Part shown: positions 5,718 through 6,424 of the stretch, in pieces
How the letters are laid out: each line of letters starts with the position of its first letter
Position numbering within the stretch: position 1 is the stretch's first letter
DNA from: Candidatus Nanoarchaeia archaeon
Lineage (GTDB): Archaea > Nanobdellota > Nanobdellia > Tiddalikarchaeales > Tiddalikarchaeaceae
NCBI GenBank assembly: GCA_028704265.1
Contig: JAQVLH010000063.1
Span: 1-6,424 of the forward strand
DNA: 6,424 nt
Direction: 5' to 3'
Notes under the pieces: model-generated
Databases searched by the model: none
What the model was told of the DNA's origin: nothing
Seen by the model: only the letters and a program-made list of their open reading frames with translations
Made by a program: the position numbers and the translations under genes

Positions 5718-6424
5718 ATGTTAGATAGTGTAGATAGAAAGATACTTTATGAACTTGACTATAATTCAAGACAACCTATAAAAAGTATTGCAAAAAGATT
5801 AAAATTAAGTAGAGAGGTTGTAAATTATAGAATAAAAAAGATGATTGATCTAAAGATTATAAGAAATTTTACTACAAATGTATCTATTTTTAAAATTGGT
5901 TCTTTTATAGTTAAAACATACATTAGTTTTACAGATATAAGTATTTTAAAAGAAAAGGAAATTATTAACTATCTATTAAAAAATAAAAAAATTGGTTGGC
6001 TTTACAAAGTAATAGGAAATTGGGATTTAAATATTATCTTTTTTGGAAATGATTTTAAAGATTTTTCTATTTTTTGGAACGAATTTTATTCAAAATATGG
6101 TAAATTTATTTATGATAAAGAAACAACTATTTTTGAATATGGGGAAATTTTCCCAAGAGACTTTTTAATAGAAGATATAAATTATGAAAAGAAAGATTTT
6201 TCTAGAATTTTTTCTATATTAGCTGACAATTATTCTGTTGATGTTGTTGAAAAAGGTATTTTAAAAATATTATCTAATAACTCTAGAGAAAACATATTAT
6301 TTATTGCAAAAAAATTAAATGTATCTACAAACACTATTTATTCAAAAATAAAAAAACTTGAAAAAGAAAATCTAATTTTAGGTCATACTATAGGTATAAA
6401 TCATTCTTCGCTTAATTTAAATTA
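5718..6424 (+). CDS. Lrp/AsnC-type transcriptional regulator with two HTH domains (3' partial)
   Basis: A DNA-binding regulator, open at the window edge after 235 codons. Residues 1-52 form an AsnC-type winged helix-turn-helix (DRKILYELD at 6-14; recognition helix SREVVNYRIKKM at 31-42). Residues 55-145 resemble the alpha/beta ligand-sensing domain of the Lrp family, with the IGNWDLNIIFFG strand at 99-110. A second helix-turn-helix follows at about 172-225 (GILKILSNNSR at 180-190; VSTNTIYSKIKKLEKE at 202-217). A second sensing domain may follow outside the window. Ordinary Lrp proteins are about 150 residues with one HTH; double-HTH chains are common in DPANN archaea. The gene diverges from an amino acid-type binding protein, so local control of uptake is likely, and a palindrome after its TATA box suggests autoregulation. 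The effector ligand is unknown. The ATG is the first in frame and sits properly before the HTH. Confidence 0.88.
   Translation, partial: MLDSVDRKILYELDYNSRQPIKSIAKRLKLSREVVNYRIKKMIDLKIIRNFTTNVSIFKIGSFIVKTYISFTDISILKEKEIINYLLKNKKIGWLYKVIGNWDLNIIFFGNDFKDFSIFWNEFYSKYGKFIYDKETTIFEYGEIFPRDFLIEDINYEKKDFSRIFSILADNYSVDVVEKGILKILSNNSRENILFIAKKLNVSTNTIYSKIKKLEKENLILGHTIGINHSSLNLN

Noticed and set aside
1..6424. Alternative genetic code with TGA read as an amino acid
   Set aside because: TGA ends three genes at sensible family lengths, two of them in ATGA overlaps, and is not found inside any gene.
1..6424. tRNA, rRNA, CRISPR array, transposase, terminal inverted repeats or attachment sites
   Set aside because: Nothing of these kinds is visible; the genes fill almost the whole window and the only sizeable gap is 124 bases.

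Overview
This AT-rich window most likely comes from an archaeon, probably of the DPANN group (Woesearchaeota or Pacearchaeota type). The main evidence is the gene at the right edge, a Lrp/AsnC-type regulator with two helix-turn-helix segments in one chain, whose N-terminal motif (DRKILYELD...SREVVNYRIKK) is of a kind common in those lineages. Supporting signs are a TATA-like box centred 26 bases before that gene's ATG with no ribosome binding site (leaderless layout), GGTGAT-type ribosome binding sites close to other starts, and U-rich rather than hairpin-type terminators. TGA is a normal stop codon here, so there is no sign of an altered genetic code. The taxonomic call is inference.

Layout. 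Bases 3-653 are the 3' part of a LivG-type ABC transporter ATPase (5' end outside the window). Two HAD-superfamily hydrolases (673-1305 and 1302-1916) and a membrane-anchored type-1 substrate-binding protein (1913-3055) follow on the same strand, with two ATGA stop/start overlaps. A 29-base gap with a possible TATA box leads to a cytoplasmic SGNH esterase resembling the mycobacterial acyltransferase MsAcT (3085-3723). Two bases later comes the LivF-type ATPase (3726-4430). On the opposite strand, convergent with livF, lies a second substrate-binding protein of identical length (4451-5593). A 124-base divergent intergenic region separates it from the Lrp-type regulator (5718 to beyond 6424).

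How it may work together. LivG and LivF are the two ATPases of a hydrophobic amino acid transporter (HAAT/Liv family). The permeases are not in the window and may lie upstream of livG. Two different binding proteins could feed one transporter, and they differ at positions that bind ligand in E. coli LivJ, so they may take different substrates. The regulator diverging from the second binding protein is placed to control it, as Lrp-type proteins do for amino acid uptake elsewhere. The HAD pair and SGNH enzyme between livG and livF have no established role in Liv transport. They may process an imported ligand or may simply be passengers.

The points most worth a second look are the split of livG from livF, the degenerate HAD next to an intact HAD, the Asn-to-Thr change at the oxyanion-hole position of the SGNH enzyme, and the cysteine and ligand-site differences between the binding proteins. 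There is no RNA gene, CRISPR array, insertion sequence or gene-free stretch over 300 bases. The window is ordinary transport and metabolism in content with an unusual arrangement; I do not see a clear new defence or mobile system.
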